Part shown: positions 52,468-61,188 of the stretch, in pieces
Numbering within the stretch: the stretch's first letter is position 1
Layout of the letters: each line of letters opens with the position of its first letter
Origin: an uncultured Prevotella sp.
Lineage (GTDB): Bacteria > Bacteroidota > Bacteroidia > Bacteroidales > Bacteroidaceae
DNA: 62,971 nucleotides
NCBI GenBank assembly: GCA_944320355.1
Contig: CALUHC010000008.1
Coordinates: 1 to 62,971 of the forward strand
Direction: 5' to 3'
Position numbers and translations under genes: made by a program
The notes under the pieces: generated by a model
What the model was told of the DNA's origin: nothing
Database searches by the model: none
What the model saw: the letters and a program-made list of their open reading frames with translations, nothing else

Positions 52468-53622
52468 ATGGACGACAAACTTATCCGCGTGGGCATCACC
52501 CACGGCGACACAAACGGCATAGGGTATGAGGTGATACTGAAGACCTTTGAAGACCCGGAGATGCTTGAGATATGCACACCTATCATATATGGCTCGCCAA
52601 AGGTGGCCGCATACTATCGCAAGATGCTCGACTTGCAGACCAACTTCAGCATCATCAGCCGGGCCGAAGAGGCCCGCGACGGACGCGTGAACCTGCTCAC
52701 CACGTTTGACGACGAAGTGAAGGTGGAAGCCGGAGAACCGGCCAAGGAAGCCGGAGAGGCCGCACTGAAGGCTCTAGACCGCGCCATGACCGACTACAGG
52801 GCCGCACTCTATGACGTGCTCGTGACCGCACCAATCAACAAAAAGACCATACAGAGCAAGCTGTTCAACTTCTGCGGCCACACAGAATACATTGAAGACT
52901 GCGTGGGCGATGGCCGCAAGGCACTGATGATACTGATGAACGAGAACATGAGGGTGGCACTGGTGACCACCCACCTGCCACTGAAGGACGTGGCGGCAGC
53001 CATAACCAAGGAGGCGGTAGAGGAGAAGGCACGCATACTGCACGAAAGCCTGAAGCGCGACTTCCGCATATCCAACCCACGCATAGCCGTGCTGGCGCTC
53101 AACCCCCACGCCGGAGACGACGGACTGGCTGGCACGGAAGAACAAGAGGCAATAATACCGGCGATAAACGAACTGGCCGACAGCGGCATCCAGGCATTCG
53201 GCCCCTACCCGGCCGACGGATTCTTCGGCAGCGGCAACTACAACAGGTTCGACGGCATACTGGCCATGTATCATGACCAGGGGCTGGCGCCATTCAAGGC
53301 CCTTGCCGCAGAGAACGGCGTGAACTACACCGCGGGGCTGCCCATTGTACGCACGTCGCCAGACCACGGCACGGCCTACGACATTGCAGGAAAAGGCATC
53401 GCCGACCCGACATCCTTCCGCCAGGCGATATACACCGCCATAGACATCTACCGCAACCGCAAGGCATACGACGAGCCTATGGGCAACCCGCTGCCAAAAC
53501 TCTACCACGAGAAGCGCGACGAAAGCGAGAAAACCCGCTTTGCCATACCCAAGGCCAAGGAACAGCCTAAGCGCGAGGACAAACAAACAAAGCGCGAAGA
53601 CAAAGAGCCAAAGGCAGAATGA
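52468..53622 (+). CDS. pdxA: 4-hydroxythreonine-4-phosphate dehydrogenase PdxA
   Basis: A 384-residue enzyme of pyridoxal phosphate synthesis that oxidises 4-phosphohydroxy-L-threonine. Family marks: RVGITHGDTNGIGYEVI, TAPINKKTIQS, GHTEYIEDCVGDGRKALMIL, LNPHAGDDG, MYHDQGLAPFKAL, TSPDHGTAYDIAGKG. The metal-binding His residues are in GHTEY, YHDQG and SPDHG. The ATG at 52468 follows the DUF4837 stop by 16 bp; upstream in-frame codons overlap that gene. A charged tail of about 30 residues (KREDK repeated) is an addition to the usual ~330 residues. Confidence 0.95.
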   Translation: MDDKLIRVGITHGDTNGIGYEVILKTFEDPEMLEICTPIIYGSPKVAAYYRKMLDLQTNFSIISRAEEARDGRVNLLTTFDDEVKVEAGEPAKEAGEAALKALDRAMTDYRAALYDVLVTAPINKKTIQSKLFNFCGHTEYIEDCVGDGRKALMILMNENMRVALVTTHLPLKDVAAAITKEAVEEKARILHESLKRDFRISNPRIAVLALNPHAGDDGLAGTEEQEAIIPAINELADSGIQAFGPYPADGFFGSGNYNRFDGILAMYHDQGLAPFKALAAENGVNYTAGLPIVRTSPDHGTAYDIAGKGIADPTSFRQAIYTAIDIYRNRKAYDEPMGNPLPKLYHEKRDESEKTRFAIPKAKEQPKREDKQTKREDKEPKAE

Positions 53623-54632
53623 AGAAGAAATACCAGAACGCCTTTTTCATCTTCGGCATAGCGGTCCTGGTGGTCATGGTCACACAACTGGACTTTGGCC
53701 AAGTGTGGGACGGGCTGCAACGGGCCGGATACTGGTTTGCGGCAGTGGTCGCGCTGTGGCTGTTCCTCTATATGCTCAACACCACGGCGTGGTATATCAT
53801 CATAGCCAGCACGGCCTGCGGCCACAAAGGCGAGCCCCTGCGGCGGCCCAAGGAGGTGGGCTTCTGGTGGCTGTACAAGGTCACCGTGTCGGGCTTCGCC
53901 CTCAACTACACCACCCCCTGCGGCCTGATGGGAGGCGAGCCATACCGCATCATGGCCCTGGCTCCGCGCATAGGCACCGAGCGAGCGTCGTCGTCGGTGA
54001 TACTGTATGCCATGACCCACATATTCTCGCACTTCTGGTTCTGGCTCCTCTCGTGCGCGCTCTACGTGCTGACACAGCCCGTCAACATCGCGATGGGCAT
54101 CATGCTGGCCGTCATCGCCGCGCTGTGCTGCGTGGCAATATGGTTCTTCATCAAGGGCTACAAAAAGGGAATAGCCGTGAGGTGCATGAACCTGCTCAGC
54201 CACTTCCCCGGACTGAAGCGGCGAGTGGGCGGCTTCATAGAGCGCCACGAGGAGCAGCTGGCCACCATCGACAGCCAGATAGCCGCACTGCACAACCAGA
54301 ACCCGCGCGCATTCGTCTCGGCGGTGCTGCTCGAACTGGCCTGCCGCGTGGCCTCGGCACTGGAGATATACTTCGTGCTGCTGGTCATAATGCCGTCTGC
54401 CAACTACTTGGAGAGCGTGCTCATACTGGCGTTCACATCACTGTTCGCCAATATGCTGTTCTTCATGCCGCTGCAACTCGGGGGCCGCGAGGGCGGTTTC
54501 CTCATGTCGGCCAAGGGCCTCGCCCTCACGGCCAACGCCGGAATACTGGTCGCCCTGATAGTGCGCATACGCGAACTGATATGGACGGCCATCGGACTGC
54601 TGCTCATAAAATTCGACAAAAAACGGCGGTAA
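53619..54632 (+). CDS. Lysylphosphatidylglycerol synthase TM-region / flippase-like protein
   Basis: A 337-residue membrane protein of the UPF0104 / MprF-like family, second in the window. Visible: GYWFAAVVALWLFLYMLNTT, LNYTTPCGLMGGEPYRIMAL (the PxGLxGGE variant of the family motif), and FMPLQLGGREGGFLMSAKGL near the end. It starts within the pdxA stop (ATGA) and ends the operon. Lipid or precursor transport is inferred from the family. Confidence 0.87.
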   Translation: MKKKYQNAFFIFGIAVLVVMVTQLDFGQVWDGLQRAGYWFAAVVALWLFLYMLNTTAWYIIIASTACGHKGEPLRRPKEVGFWWLYKVTVSGFALNYTTPCGLMGGEPYRIMALAPRIGTERASSSVILYAMTHIFSHFWFWLLSCALYVLTQPVNIAMGIMLAVIAALCCVAIWFFIKGYKKGIAVRCMNLLSHFPGLKRRVGGFIERHEEQLATIDSQIAALHNQNPRAFVSAVLLELACRVASALEIYFVLLVIMPSANYLESVLILAFTSLFANMLFFMPLQLGGREGGFLMSAKGLALTANAGILVALIVRIRELIWTAIGLLLIKFDKKRR

Positions 54633-54677
54633 GGCCGCCAGCCTGCGTAAAGGAAAGGCCACACCACCACACATTGC

Positions 54678-54719
54678 GCCCCGACCGTGCCCATCCCGCA
54701 GCACGGCCGGGGCTTTTTT
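54678..54719 (+). terminator. Terminator of the rlmN operon
   Basis: GCCCCG-a-CCGTGC (54678-54690) pairs with GCACGG-c-CGGGGC (54701-54713), then six T. Confidence 0.8.
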
Positions 54720-54909
54720 CGCCATGAACATCCACAGCACAGCCGGCCTCACCACGCAAACGCCCCTCCACCATCCGCCGCCCTGTGCCCCCCTAACCGC
54801 AAGACCATGACTACGCCGCACACCGCCCATGACCGCCACTCCACCACTACGGCCAAAGTGCCAAACACAGAAGAAAAAGTCGCTCACGACGAAAAAAATT
54901 TCAAAAACT

Positions 54910-54941
54910 TTTGTTTTTTACGGAAAAAGTCATTAACTTTG
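54910..54941 (+). promoter_or_regulatory. Promoter of the candidate 131-nt RNA
   Basis: TTTG at 54910-54913, 20 bp, TAACTTTG at 54934-54941: a canonical promoter with no protein gene downstream on the plus strand. Confidence 0.7.
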
Positions 54942-54945
54942 GCCG

Positions 54946-55076
54946 CATCAAGGTCATAGACTGTTCTCAAGGCCTATATGTTCGGAAAGTTAATTCAACA
55001 AAACCGAACGTTTTTTACCTCATTGTGGCATTCAAGCCAAACTTAGGACAGAGAACATTTATGACCTTGATTTTTT
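54946..55076 (+). ncRNA. Candidate structured small RNA (~131 nt), possibly 6S-like
   Basis: The 5' and 3' ends pair: TCAAGGTCAT (54948-54957) with ATGACCTTGA (55061-55070), then GTTCTC (54963-54968) with GAGAAC (55051-55056), leaving a small internal loop. Six T follow at 55071-55076. Inside is another hairpin with its own T run (TGTTCGG 54979-54985 / CCGAACG 55004-55010 / T 55011-55016), which could give a ~65-nt short form. A closed rod with an internal bubble and a terminal domain is the plan of 6S RNA, and Bacteroidales have a described RNA motif of similar size (Bacteroidales-1); whether this is one of them needs a covariance search. Confidence 0.6.
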
Positions 55077-55170
55077 GCCATCCACCCAAGCCAAGAATGA
55101 GATGCCAGCCCATTGCCCATACTTGCAAATATGCAACTAACAACCACCCGGCAGACACCGCGCCCACGTA

Positions 55171-55261
55171 TGCTCCGTTTCACATTCCAAAACGAGCCAT
55201 TTCGCATCGCGAAACGGCACGTTCCAACGCCCAAAACAGCACGCTTTGGAACACGAAACCG
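55171..55261. repeat. Cluster 7 of 21-22-bp quasi-palindromic AAACGG units
   Basis: Units: ccaaaacgagccatttcgca, gcgaaacggcacgttccaac, ccaaaacagcacgctttgga. Less regular than cluster 4. The DNA between this and 55449 has no supported gene. Confidence 0.55.
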
Positions 55262-55449
55262 CTCCTCTCGCAACCTATTGGAAACCAGCCTGTTAACCGA
55301 GACGCCCATTACCATCTTCTTTAACATAAAAATGTTAACACCCAAGCACATCACCACTTGCGCAAAAACGGAAGCTGCGCAAAACAATGCTATCTCCATC
55401 CAACATCAACATCCCTAACATTTGCAAGAAAGACAAAGCCAATGTTAAA

Positions 55450-55549
55450 CCCAAATCGGTCATTAGAAAATATGTGTTTCCGTGGTCGCGCCTGTAACTC
55501 GTTAATATACAATACTTTATAAAATTAATTTTCTAATGACCGATTTGGG
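55450..55549. repeat. Repeat family A, short form with perfect 22-bp ends
   Basis: Perfect inverted ends of 22 bp (CCCAAATCGGTCATTAGAAA and two more bases at 55450-55471; complement at 55528-55549) around a 56-bp AT-rich core unrelated to the core of copies 1, 2 and 4. So the ends are the conserved part, as expected of a transposase recognition sequence. The flanks share a short TAAA. Confidence 0.75.
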
Positions 55550-55688
55550 ATAAACTCACAAAAAGCATTTACCGACTAATGCTCTAAAGCCAGCAAGCGA
55601 AATCCGCAAGCGCAGTCCACGCCGAAACAGCAAACGGCGGCAGGCGGATGAATCCGCCTGCCGCCGCCATACGGTCAGCGAAGCGTGG

Positions 55689-56135
55689 CTACAACTGCCA
55701 CCACTTCTTCTTTTTTCTCTCGCCGCCTCCCATGCCGCACGGGGCAGACATGAAGCCAGACTCGGCCTCGCGCAGAATGTCGTCCCACGACTTCCGCTCG
55801 GTTATCATGCGGTAGATGGTGCCCCAATCGGGCAGCCCGCCTATGTTGCGGTCGTCGATGAACATATCCACCTTGAGCTTGCGGCTGAAGTGCTGGTTGT
55901 TGCCCGTGGTCTCCTCTGGGTAGTCACGGTTCACGGCCCAGAACTCAACGCCCCTCTCACGGCACCACTCCACGGCCTGCTTGAGCAAGTCGCCCTCGCG
56001 CACGCTCCACAGGATGAGGCGGTGCTGGTCGTTGATGAGCATCTTGAGCGTGTCGATGGCAAACGGAATCTCGGGACCAATCTCCGGATAGCGGTGCTCA
56101 ACTATCGTCCCGTCGAAGTCTACTGCTATTGTCAT
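55689..56135 (-). CDS. Small HAD-like hydrolase (BT0820 type)
   Basis: A 148-residue phosphatase-like protein: DFDGT at residues 6-10 (nucleophile Asp), LILWSVREGDLLKQAVEWCR, and IDDRNIGGLPDWGTIYRMIT near the end. Small proteins of this kind occur at the edge of capsular polysaccharide loci in Bacteroides. The ATG at 56135 overlaps the stop of the tyrosine kinase gene; the frame stays open upstream but that part is the antisense-frame reading of the kinase tail. Substrate unknown. Confidence 0.85.
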   Translation of the reverse strand: MTIAVDFDGTIVEHRYPEIGPEIPFAIDTLKMLINDQHRLILWSVREGDLLKQAVEWCRERGVEFWAVNRDYPEETTGNNQHFSRKLKVDMFIDDRNIGGLPDWGTIYRMITERKSWDDILREAESGFMSAPCGMGGGERKKKKWWQL

Positions 56136-58642
56136 CTCTTGATGGAATTGTCGGTTTTGTTTCCATAATGGCTGCTGGCATAGTTGCCATAATGGCCATA
56201 GTGGCCGTACCTGCCATAGTGGCCGTAGTGGCCATAGCCATAACGGTAGCTGTATTTCGCCTTTGACATATCTATGCCGTTCACGACCACGCACATATTC
56301 GGCAGCTTGTTCTCTGCGGCCAGCTCGTTGATTGCCTCGAAGCTTGCCTTAGCGGTGTAGTCGGCACGGCATATCATCACGGTCACATCGGCCAGCTTGC
56401 CAATCTGGAGTGTGTCGGTGACGAGCCCGATGGGGGCGGTGTCGAGTATGATATAGTCGTACTTGCCCTTCAGGTGCTCAATGATGATACTCATATTGTC
56501 GCGTGCCAGCAACTCTGTGGGGTTGGGAGGGGTAGGTCCGGCGAGCATGAGGTCGAGCTTGGAGTTGACGCCCGACGGCTGTATCTGGCTGTCGATGTCG
56601 GCCGGAGTGAGTGTGTCTCTGGTGAGAAGCGGCGTGACGCCACGGCTGCGGTCAGACAGTCCGAAGAGCCGTCCGAGGGCCGGCTTGCGTATGTCGAGGC
56701 CTATCAGTATGACCTTCTTGCCGAGAAGCGCGAAGCTCACGGACAGGTTGGCCGCGTTGAACGTCTTTCCCTCGCCCGAAGTTGACGACGTGAACATGAT
56801 AACCTTCTGCTGCCCTTTCAGCATGAACTGTATGTTCGTGCGCATGGAGCGGTATATCTCGTCTATCTGGTCGTTCTGGTTCTCGTGCACGACGATGCCC
56901 GCCGCGCTCTTGGCGCTCTCGCTTGCCACGGCCACGTCGGCTATGATGGGCAGCGAGGTCAGTTTGGCCACGTCCTCATGGCCCTCAATCTTGTAGCGCA
57001 GCAACTGCATGACATAGAACACGAGGAACGGTATGCCCACGCCGAACACAAGGGCCGCCAGGAGTATTATGCTGCCCTTGGGGCTCACCTTGCCGCCATA
57101 GATGGGGTCATCCACGAGCGTCCCCTTGTCGGCAGTGGCGGCCAGCGATATGGAGTTCTCCTCCCGCTTCTGCAAGAGCATGAGATACAGGCCCGACTTC
57201 ACTTCCTGCTGCCGGCCAATCTGCGTGAGTATGCGCTCCTGCTCGGGGGTGCTGGCAATCTTGTCCTTGTATAGGTCGTACTGTGCCTTTATGTTCTGGT
57301 ACTTTATCTCTGCGCTGCGGCGGGCCTGGGCCAAGGCCGTGCGGAGACTGGCCTGCAGCTGGTCGAGCGTCCCGGTGAGCGTCATCACCTGCGGGGCTAT
57401 CTCGGAAGCGGAGTTCAGCAGCCTGTTGCGCTCAAGCACAGTCTGGTTGAACTGGTTGATGAGCGCCGTGGAAGAGACATCGCTAAGCCCTATGTTAGAG
57501 GGAATGATCTGGTATTGGTTGCTCGGATTGTCAATGTATTCGCGCAGGTAGTCGAGCAACTCAATCTGTGCGTTCGCCTCGGTCATTTTGGTGGAATACT
57601 CGCTCGACTGGGCGAGAGTCTCCGTGGCGTCGAGCTTCAGCTGCGTCAGGTTATGCCGTTTCTTATAGCTTTCAAGGTCGCCTTCGGTGGTGCCTAGCTC
57701 AGCGTTGATTTTTTCGAGACGCTCGTTGATGAATTTTTCTGTCTTGATGGCTATCTCGTTCTTGTCGGCGTTGCCCTGCCTGTTATAGCAGACCACGAGC
57801 TGGTTGAGGAAGTCCTCGGCCCTCTCACGGTTGTTGTCGTTGATGGTCACAAGGGCTATCGACGTCGTCTTAGACGTTGGCTCCACCGACATGGTCTTTA
57901 TGTAGCTTGCGGCCACGGCCGACGGCGGGTAGATGGTGACGTAGAGAGCTTTGTCCTTGGACTCCTCTGGAATCTCGTGGAGGTTTGGCGTGAACGTCAG
58001 CTCGCCGGCATACGTCTTCACCTTGGCAGGCAGAGAACTGAACGTGGCCTCGAAAGGCTTCTCGTCTTCCTTCTCGTCTGTTGTGAACACCTTGCCCTTC
58101 ACGCTGTACTTACCGCCCTCGGCCACTATTTTCATCTTTATGCCCAGCACGCGCTCTATCCTGTAAACGTCGTCCATGCGCTTCAGCGCGGCCGTGTCGA
58201 GATCCACGTTGAGCATCTGGGTTTTGTATATGAGTGCGTCTTTCACCCTTCCCTCCAGCTTGTATTCGGTATATAGCTTGAGGTCTTTCACCGCTTCGCG
58301 CGCCAACAGGTGGCTCTTTATTATCTCAACCTCGTTGTCAATGCCGTTGCTGCTAGATATGAATCCCAAGTCTTGCATATTGGCAAGCATCTGGGAACCG
58401 CCCCGCGGCTGGCTGTTCTGGTCGTCCTTGACAAGGATTTTCACAGCTACCTGGTATACAGGGGTCTTGTATCTCAGGTATATGAAGGCAAGGCACAAGC
58501 ACACGAAGATGGACAAGGCGAACCACTTCCAGTGGAGCAAGACGATGGTGAATATTGCCTTGATGTCGAAAGAAGACTCGTTTTCCTTCACATCAACATT
58601 TTCCAAATTGTTCATTGTTTCCGTATTGTTGCTGTTCATCAA
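56132..58642 (-). CDS. Polysaccharide chain-length / tyrosine autokinase (Wzc-like)
   Basis: An 836-residue inner membrane protein. Wzz domain with TM1 (about 38-58), long coiled-coil periplasmic part with PNIGLSDVSSTALINQFNQT, TM2 (about 545-570), then a bacterial tyrosine kinase domain: Walker A GEGKT (623-627), Walker A' GLDIRKP (648-654), Walker B IILDTAP (731-737). The C-terminal tail (about 797-826) holds 11 tyrosines in a GHYGHYGRYGHYG pattern, the autophosphorylation cluster. It controls export and length of capsule or exopolysaccharide. Glycosyltransferase genes are not present next to it in the window; rfbA lies 79 bp upstream. Confidence 0.95.
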   Translation of the reverse strand: MMNSNNTETMNNLENVDVKENESSFDIKAIFTIVLLHWKWFALSIFVCLCLAFIYLRYKTPVYQVAVKILVKDDQNSQPRGGSQMLANMQDLGFISSSNGIDNEVEIIKSHLLAREAVKDLKLYTEYKLEGRVKDALIYKTQMLNVDLDTAALKRMDDVYRIERVLGIKMKIVAEGGKYSVKGKVFTTDEKEDEKPFEATFSSLPAKVKTYAGELTFTPNLHEIPEESKDKALYVTIYPPSAVAASYIKTMSVEPTSKTTSIALVTINDNNRERAEDFLNQLVVCYNRQGNADKNEIAIKTEKFINERLEKINAELGTTEGDLESYKKRHNLTQLKLDATETLAQSSEYSTKMTEANAQIELLDYLREYIDNPSNQYQIIPSNIGLSDVSSTALINQFNQTVLERNRLLNSASEIAPQVMTLTGTLDQLQASLRTALAQARRSAEIKYQNIKAQYDLYKDKIASTPEQERILTQIGRQQEVKSGLYLMLLQKREENSISLAATADKGTLVDDPIYGGKVSPKGSIILLAALVFGVGIPFLVFYVMQLLRYKIEGHEDVAKLTSLPIIADVAVASESAKSAAGIVVHENQNDQIDEIYRSMRTNIQFMLKGQQKVIMFTSSTSGEGKTFNAANLSVSFALLGKKVILIGLDIRKPALGRLFGLSDRSRGVTPLLTRDTLTPADIDSQIQPSGVNSKLDLMLAGPTPPNPTELLARDNMSIIIEHLKGKYDYIILDTAPIGLVTDTLQIGKLADVTVMICRADYTAKASFEAINELAAENKLPNMCVVVNGIDMSKAKYSYRYGYGHYGHYGRYGHYGHYGNYASSHYGNKTDNSIKR

Positions 58643-58721
58643 AAGTAAGTGTTTGGTTTTCTGGGCCGCTCGGCGGCTTTTCGGCTGTTGTGTCTCTGGT
58701 TGTAATTCACTGTTATGGCGT

Positions 58722-59591
58722 TCACTGCAATTTCAAAAGATACTGGCCGTAGCCGTTCTTGGCCATAGGCGCAGCGAGCTCGCGCAGCTGCTCGCGGCTG
58801 ATCCAGCCCTGATTGAAGGCAATCTCCTCCAGGCAGGCCACCTTAAGCCCCTGCCGCTTCTCTATGACCTCTATGAAAGTGCTTGCCTCGCTGAGGCTGT
58901 CGTGTGTGCCGGTGTCGAGCCACGCGAAGCCTCTCTGCAGCGTCTGCACCTTCAATTGCTTGCGCTCCAGGTAGCGTTGGTTTACCGAGGTTATCTCCAA
59001 CTCGCCCCTTGCGCTCGGCTTTATGCCCTTGGCAATCTCCACCACGCTGTTGGGATAGAAGTAAAGCCCCACCACCGCGTAGTTGGACTTGGGCTTCTCC
59101 GGTTTCTCCTCTATGCTCAGGCAGTTGCCCTCGGCGTCAAACTCGGCCACCCCGTAGCGCTCCGGGTCGTTGACATAATACCCGAACACCGTGGCCATGC
59201 CGCGTTTCTCTGCGTTCTCCACGCTCTCCTTCAGCAGGCCGGTAAACCCGCTGCCGTAGAAGATGTTGTCGCCCAGCACAAGGCATACGGCATCATCACC
59301 GATGAAACTCTCGCCGATGATGAACGCCTGCGCCAGCCCGTCGGGCGACGGCTGCTCGGCATACTCAAACCTCACGCCCAGCTCCTCGCCAGAACCAAGA
59401 AGCCTCTTGAAGCCCGGCAGGTCGTAAGGGGTGCTGATCACCAATATATCCCTGATGCCGGCAAGCATCAACGCCGATATAGGGTAATATATCATCGGCT
59501 TGTCAAATATGGGGAGCAACTGCTTGCTCACGCCCTTCGTTATCGGGTACAGTCTTGTGCCGCTGCCTCCGGCTAATACAATACCTTTCAT
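58722..59591 (-). CDS. rfbA: Glucose-1-phosphate thymidylyltransferase RfbA
   Basis: A 289-residue nucleotidyltransferase making dTDP-glucose, first step to dTDP-rhamnose. Marks: [86 protein letters not shown]. Normal length. First gene of an operon with the Wzc-like kinase and the HAD protein; rfbB, rfbC and rfbD are absent here. Confidence 0.97.
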   Translation of the reverse strand: MKGIVLAGGSGTRLYPITKGVSKQLLPIFDKPMIYYPISALMLAGIRDILVISTPYDLPGFKRLLGSGEELGVRFEYAEQPSPDGLAQAFIIGESFIGDDAVCLVLGDNIFYGSGFTGLLKESVENAEKRGMATVFGYYVNDPERYGVAEFDAEGNCLSIEEKPEKPKSNYAVVGLYFYPNSVVEIAKGIKPSARGELEITSVNQRYLERKQLKVQTLQRGFAWLDTGTHDSLSEASTFIEVIEKRQGLKVACLEEIAFNQGWISREQLRELAAPMAKNGYGQYLLKLQ

Positions 59592-59624
59592 GATTATTGC
59601 TATCTATATTCTCGGAATTTGCTG

Positions 59625-59705
59625 CAAAGGTACTCATTTTTCTCTTATAAAGAAATGATTTTATGTTGAAAACCATTCCGTTCTCCGAGAAAATACGTAA
59701 CTTTG
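59625..59705. promoter_or_regulatory. Divergent -7 boxes of rfbA and the 59807 gene
   Basis: Minus-strand TACCTTTG at 59625-59632 (34 bp before rfbA) and plus-strand TAACTTTG at 59698-59705 (102 bp before the unknown gene). Confidence 0.6.
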
Positions 59706-59806
59706 CAATCGAAAATAAAAAATAACGTTCCGGCAGGCACGTCGCCCGTTGCATTTTCCCACGCACACATGACGTGCAGCCAGCGTTTCTCAACAGACAA
59801 TAAAAT

Positions 59807-60448
59807 ATGAGTATAATATCCAAATTGTTCGGGCGGAAGGAATCCGAGGGGCAGAAAGTAGGCGGCATGGAAGACTTCATGACGCTCATACGCGTTTACT
59901 TTCAGGCCGTCATCGCTTCCGAACTGGGCATCACCAACCTGTCGATGCTCCCCGACTTGCGTGTGTTCAAGACCACGCTCCACGTGCCAACCGTCAACAA
60001 CAAGCTGGGCGTAGGCGAGAAGTCGAGATGCAAGAAAATGCTCAAGGACATATATTCGCTGGACGACGACTTCTTCAAGGAGATAGACCAGAGCATACGC
60101 CGCCGCTGCCACAAGCTGCAAGACGTGCAGACATACCTCTTCCAGTTCCAGGGCTTCACGCAAGACTTGATGATGCTCATGGGCAACCTCATGAAGTTCA
60201 AGCTGCGCCTTCCCGGCATATTCAAAAAGGCAATGTACGCCATGACAGAAAAGACCGTGGCCAGCATATACAACAAGAACGACTTCAAGGACCCCGGAGT
60301 CATCAAGACCGTGGTGTCCGTGAGGGAATACTCCCGACGCCTGGGCTTCTCGCAGCAGTGGGTGACAAACTTTGTCTACACCGTGGTGATGCTCGCCAAG
60401 AAAGAGCCGCGCCCCGGAGCCGATGACGACACGGCAAAAGGCAAGTGA
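59807..60448 (+). CDS. Conserved Bacteroidales protein of unknown function
   Basis: A 213-residue, mostly helical cytosolic protein: MSIISKLFGRKESEGQKVGG, then YFQAVIASELGITNLSMLPD, CKKMLKDIYSLDDDFFKEID, FQGFTQDLMMLMGNLMKFKL, REYSRRLGFSQQWVTNFVYT. No known domain recognised, no signal peptide. A basic, Met-rich middle might contact membrane or protein partners. It lies upstream of the zapA-rny group but has its own promoter. Confidence 0.75.
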   Translation: MSIISKLFGRKESEGQKVGGMEDFMTLIRVYFQAVIASELGITNLSMLPDLRVFKTTLHVPTVNNKLGVGEKSRCKKMLKDIYSLDDDFFKEIDQSIRRRCHKLQDVQTYLFQFQGFTQDLMMLMGNLMKFKLRLPGIFKKAMYAMTEKTVASIYNKNDFKDPGVIKTVVSVREYSRRLGFSQQWVTNFVYTVVMLAKKEPRPGADDDTAKGK

Positions 60449-60494
60449 TAGATAAAAAACATTAAAAGAACAGTTTCCGCAGAGTCTATTCGCT

Positions 60495-60522
60495 TTTGGT
60501 TTGCGGATTAATTGTACCTTTG
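60495..60522 (+). promoter_or_regulatory. Promoter of the coiled-coil/zapA/rny group
   Basis: TACCTTTG at 60515-60522 with TTTG at 60495-60498 (16-bp spacing, shorter than usual), 20 bp before the ATG at 60543. Confidence 0.6.
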
Positions 60523-60542
60523 TATCCAAGGAATTGTCGGTT

Positions 60543-60839
60543 ATGGCAAATGACGAGCAGGCTTTAGCCTTGTTTCAGACCCGCGTAAGGCAGATGATTC
60601 TCCGGTTCGACCAACTGAGAAAGGAGAACGACGAGCTGTACGCAATGGTTGACAGCCGCGAGCGCGAGATAAAGGAACTGCGCGAAAAGCTGCAACAGGC
60701 AACCCATGACTACGACACACTGAAGATGATGAAGATGGTGGAAGTGTCCGATGGCGACATTAGCCGCACAAAAGACAGGCTCGCCTCACTCATCAGGGAT
60801 GTGAACAAATGCATCGCAATCTTGTCGGAACAAAAATAA
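60543..60839 (+). CDS. Short coiled-coil protein, possible ZapB-like partner
   Basis: A 98-residue protein, MANDEQALALFQTRVRQMIL..., almost all coiled coil (residues about 15-60: FDQLRKENDELYAMVDSRER) with a C-terminal DRLASLIRDVNKCIAILSEQ. It precedes zapA by 11 bp. Size, fold and position suggest a ZapB-like FtsZ-ring factor, but this is inference from context. The in-frame codon at 60501 lies before the promoter box and is rejected. Confidence 0.75.
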   Translation: MANDEQALALFQTRVRQMILRFDQLRKENDELYAMVDSREREIKELREKLQQATHDYDTLKMMKMVEVSDGDISRTKDRLASLIRDVNKCIAILSEQK

Positions 60840-60850
60840 GACAGGAACAG

Positions 60851-61159
60851 ATGGCAGGACAGAACAGTGACAAACTAAATATACGGTTGCACGTATACGA
60901 CGAGGAGATTGGAGTCTCCATCAACCGTGAAGACGAGGAGTACTACCGTGCAGCCGCTAAACTCATTACGGACCGATACAACGTCTATGCGCAGATGTAC
61001 AAAGGCCGTAAGGGAGATCACACCATTGCGCTGATGACGCTCATAGACATTGCGCTCCAATACCAGAAGGAACGCTCCAAGAACGACACAGCACCATACA
61101 ATGATATTCTCACTCGCCTGACTGCCGAAATCGAAGATGCCTTAGGAGAGAAGAAATGA
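60851..61159 (+). CDS. zapA: Cell division protein ZapA
   Basis: A 102-residue ZapA: NIRLHVYDEEIGVSINREDE, EEYYRAAAKLITDRYNVYAQ, IALMTLIDIALQYQKER. ZapA bundles FtsZ filaments at midcell. The ATG at 60851 follows the coiled-coil gene; the frame is open slightly further upstream, inside that gene. Followed by rny after 29 bp. Confidence 0.88.
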   Translation: MAGQNSDKLNIRLHVYDEEIGVSINREDEEYYRAAAKLITDRYNVYAQMYKGRKGDHTIALMTLIDIALQYQKERSKNDTAPYNDILTRLTAEIEDALGEKK

Positions 61160-61188
61160 GAATATTAACATTATTATAATTTAGCTAT

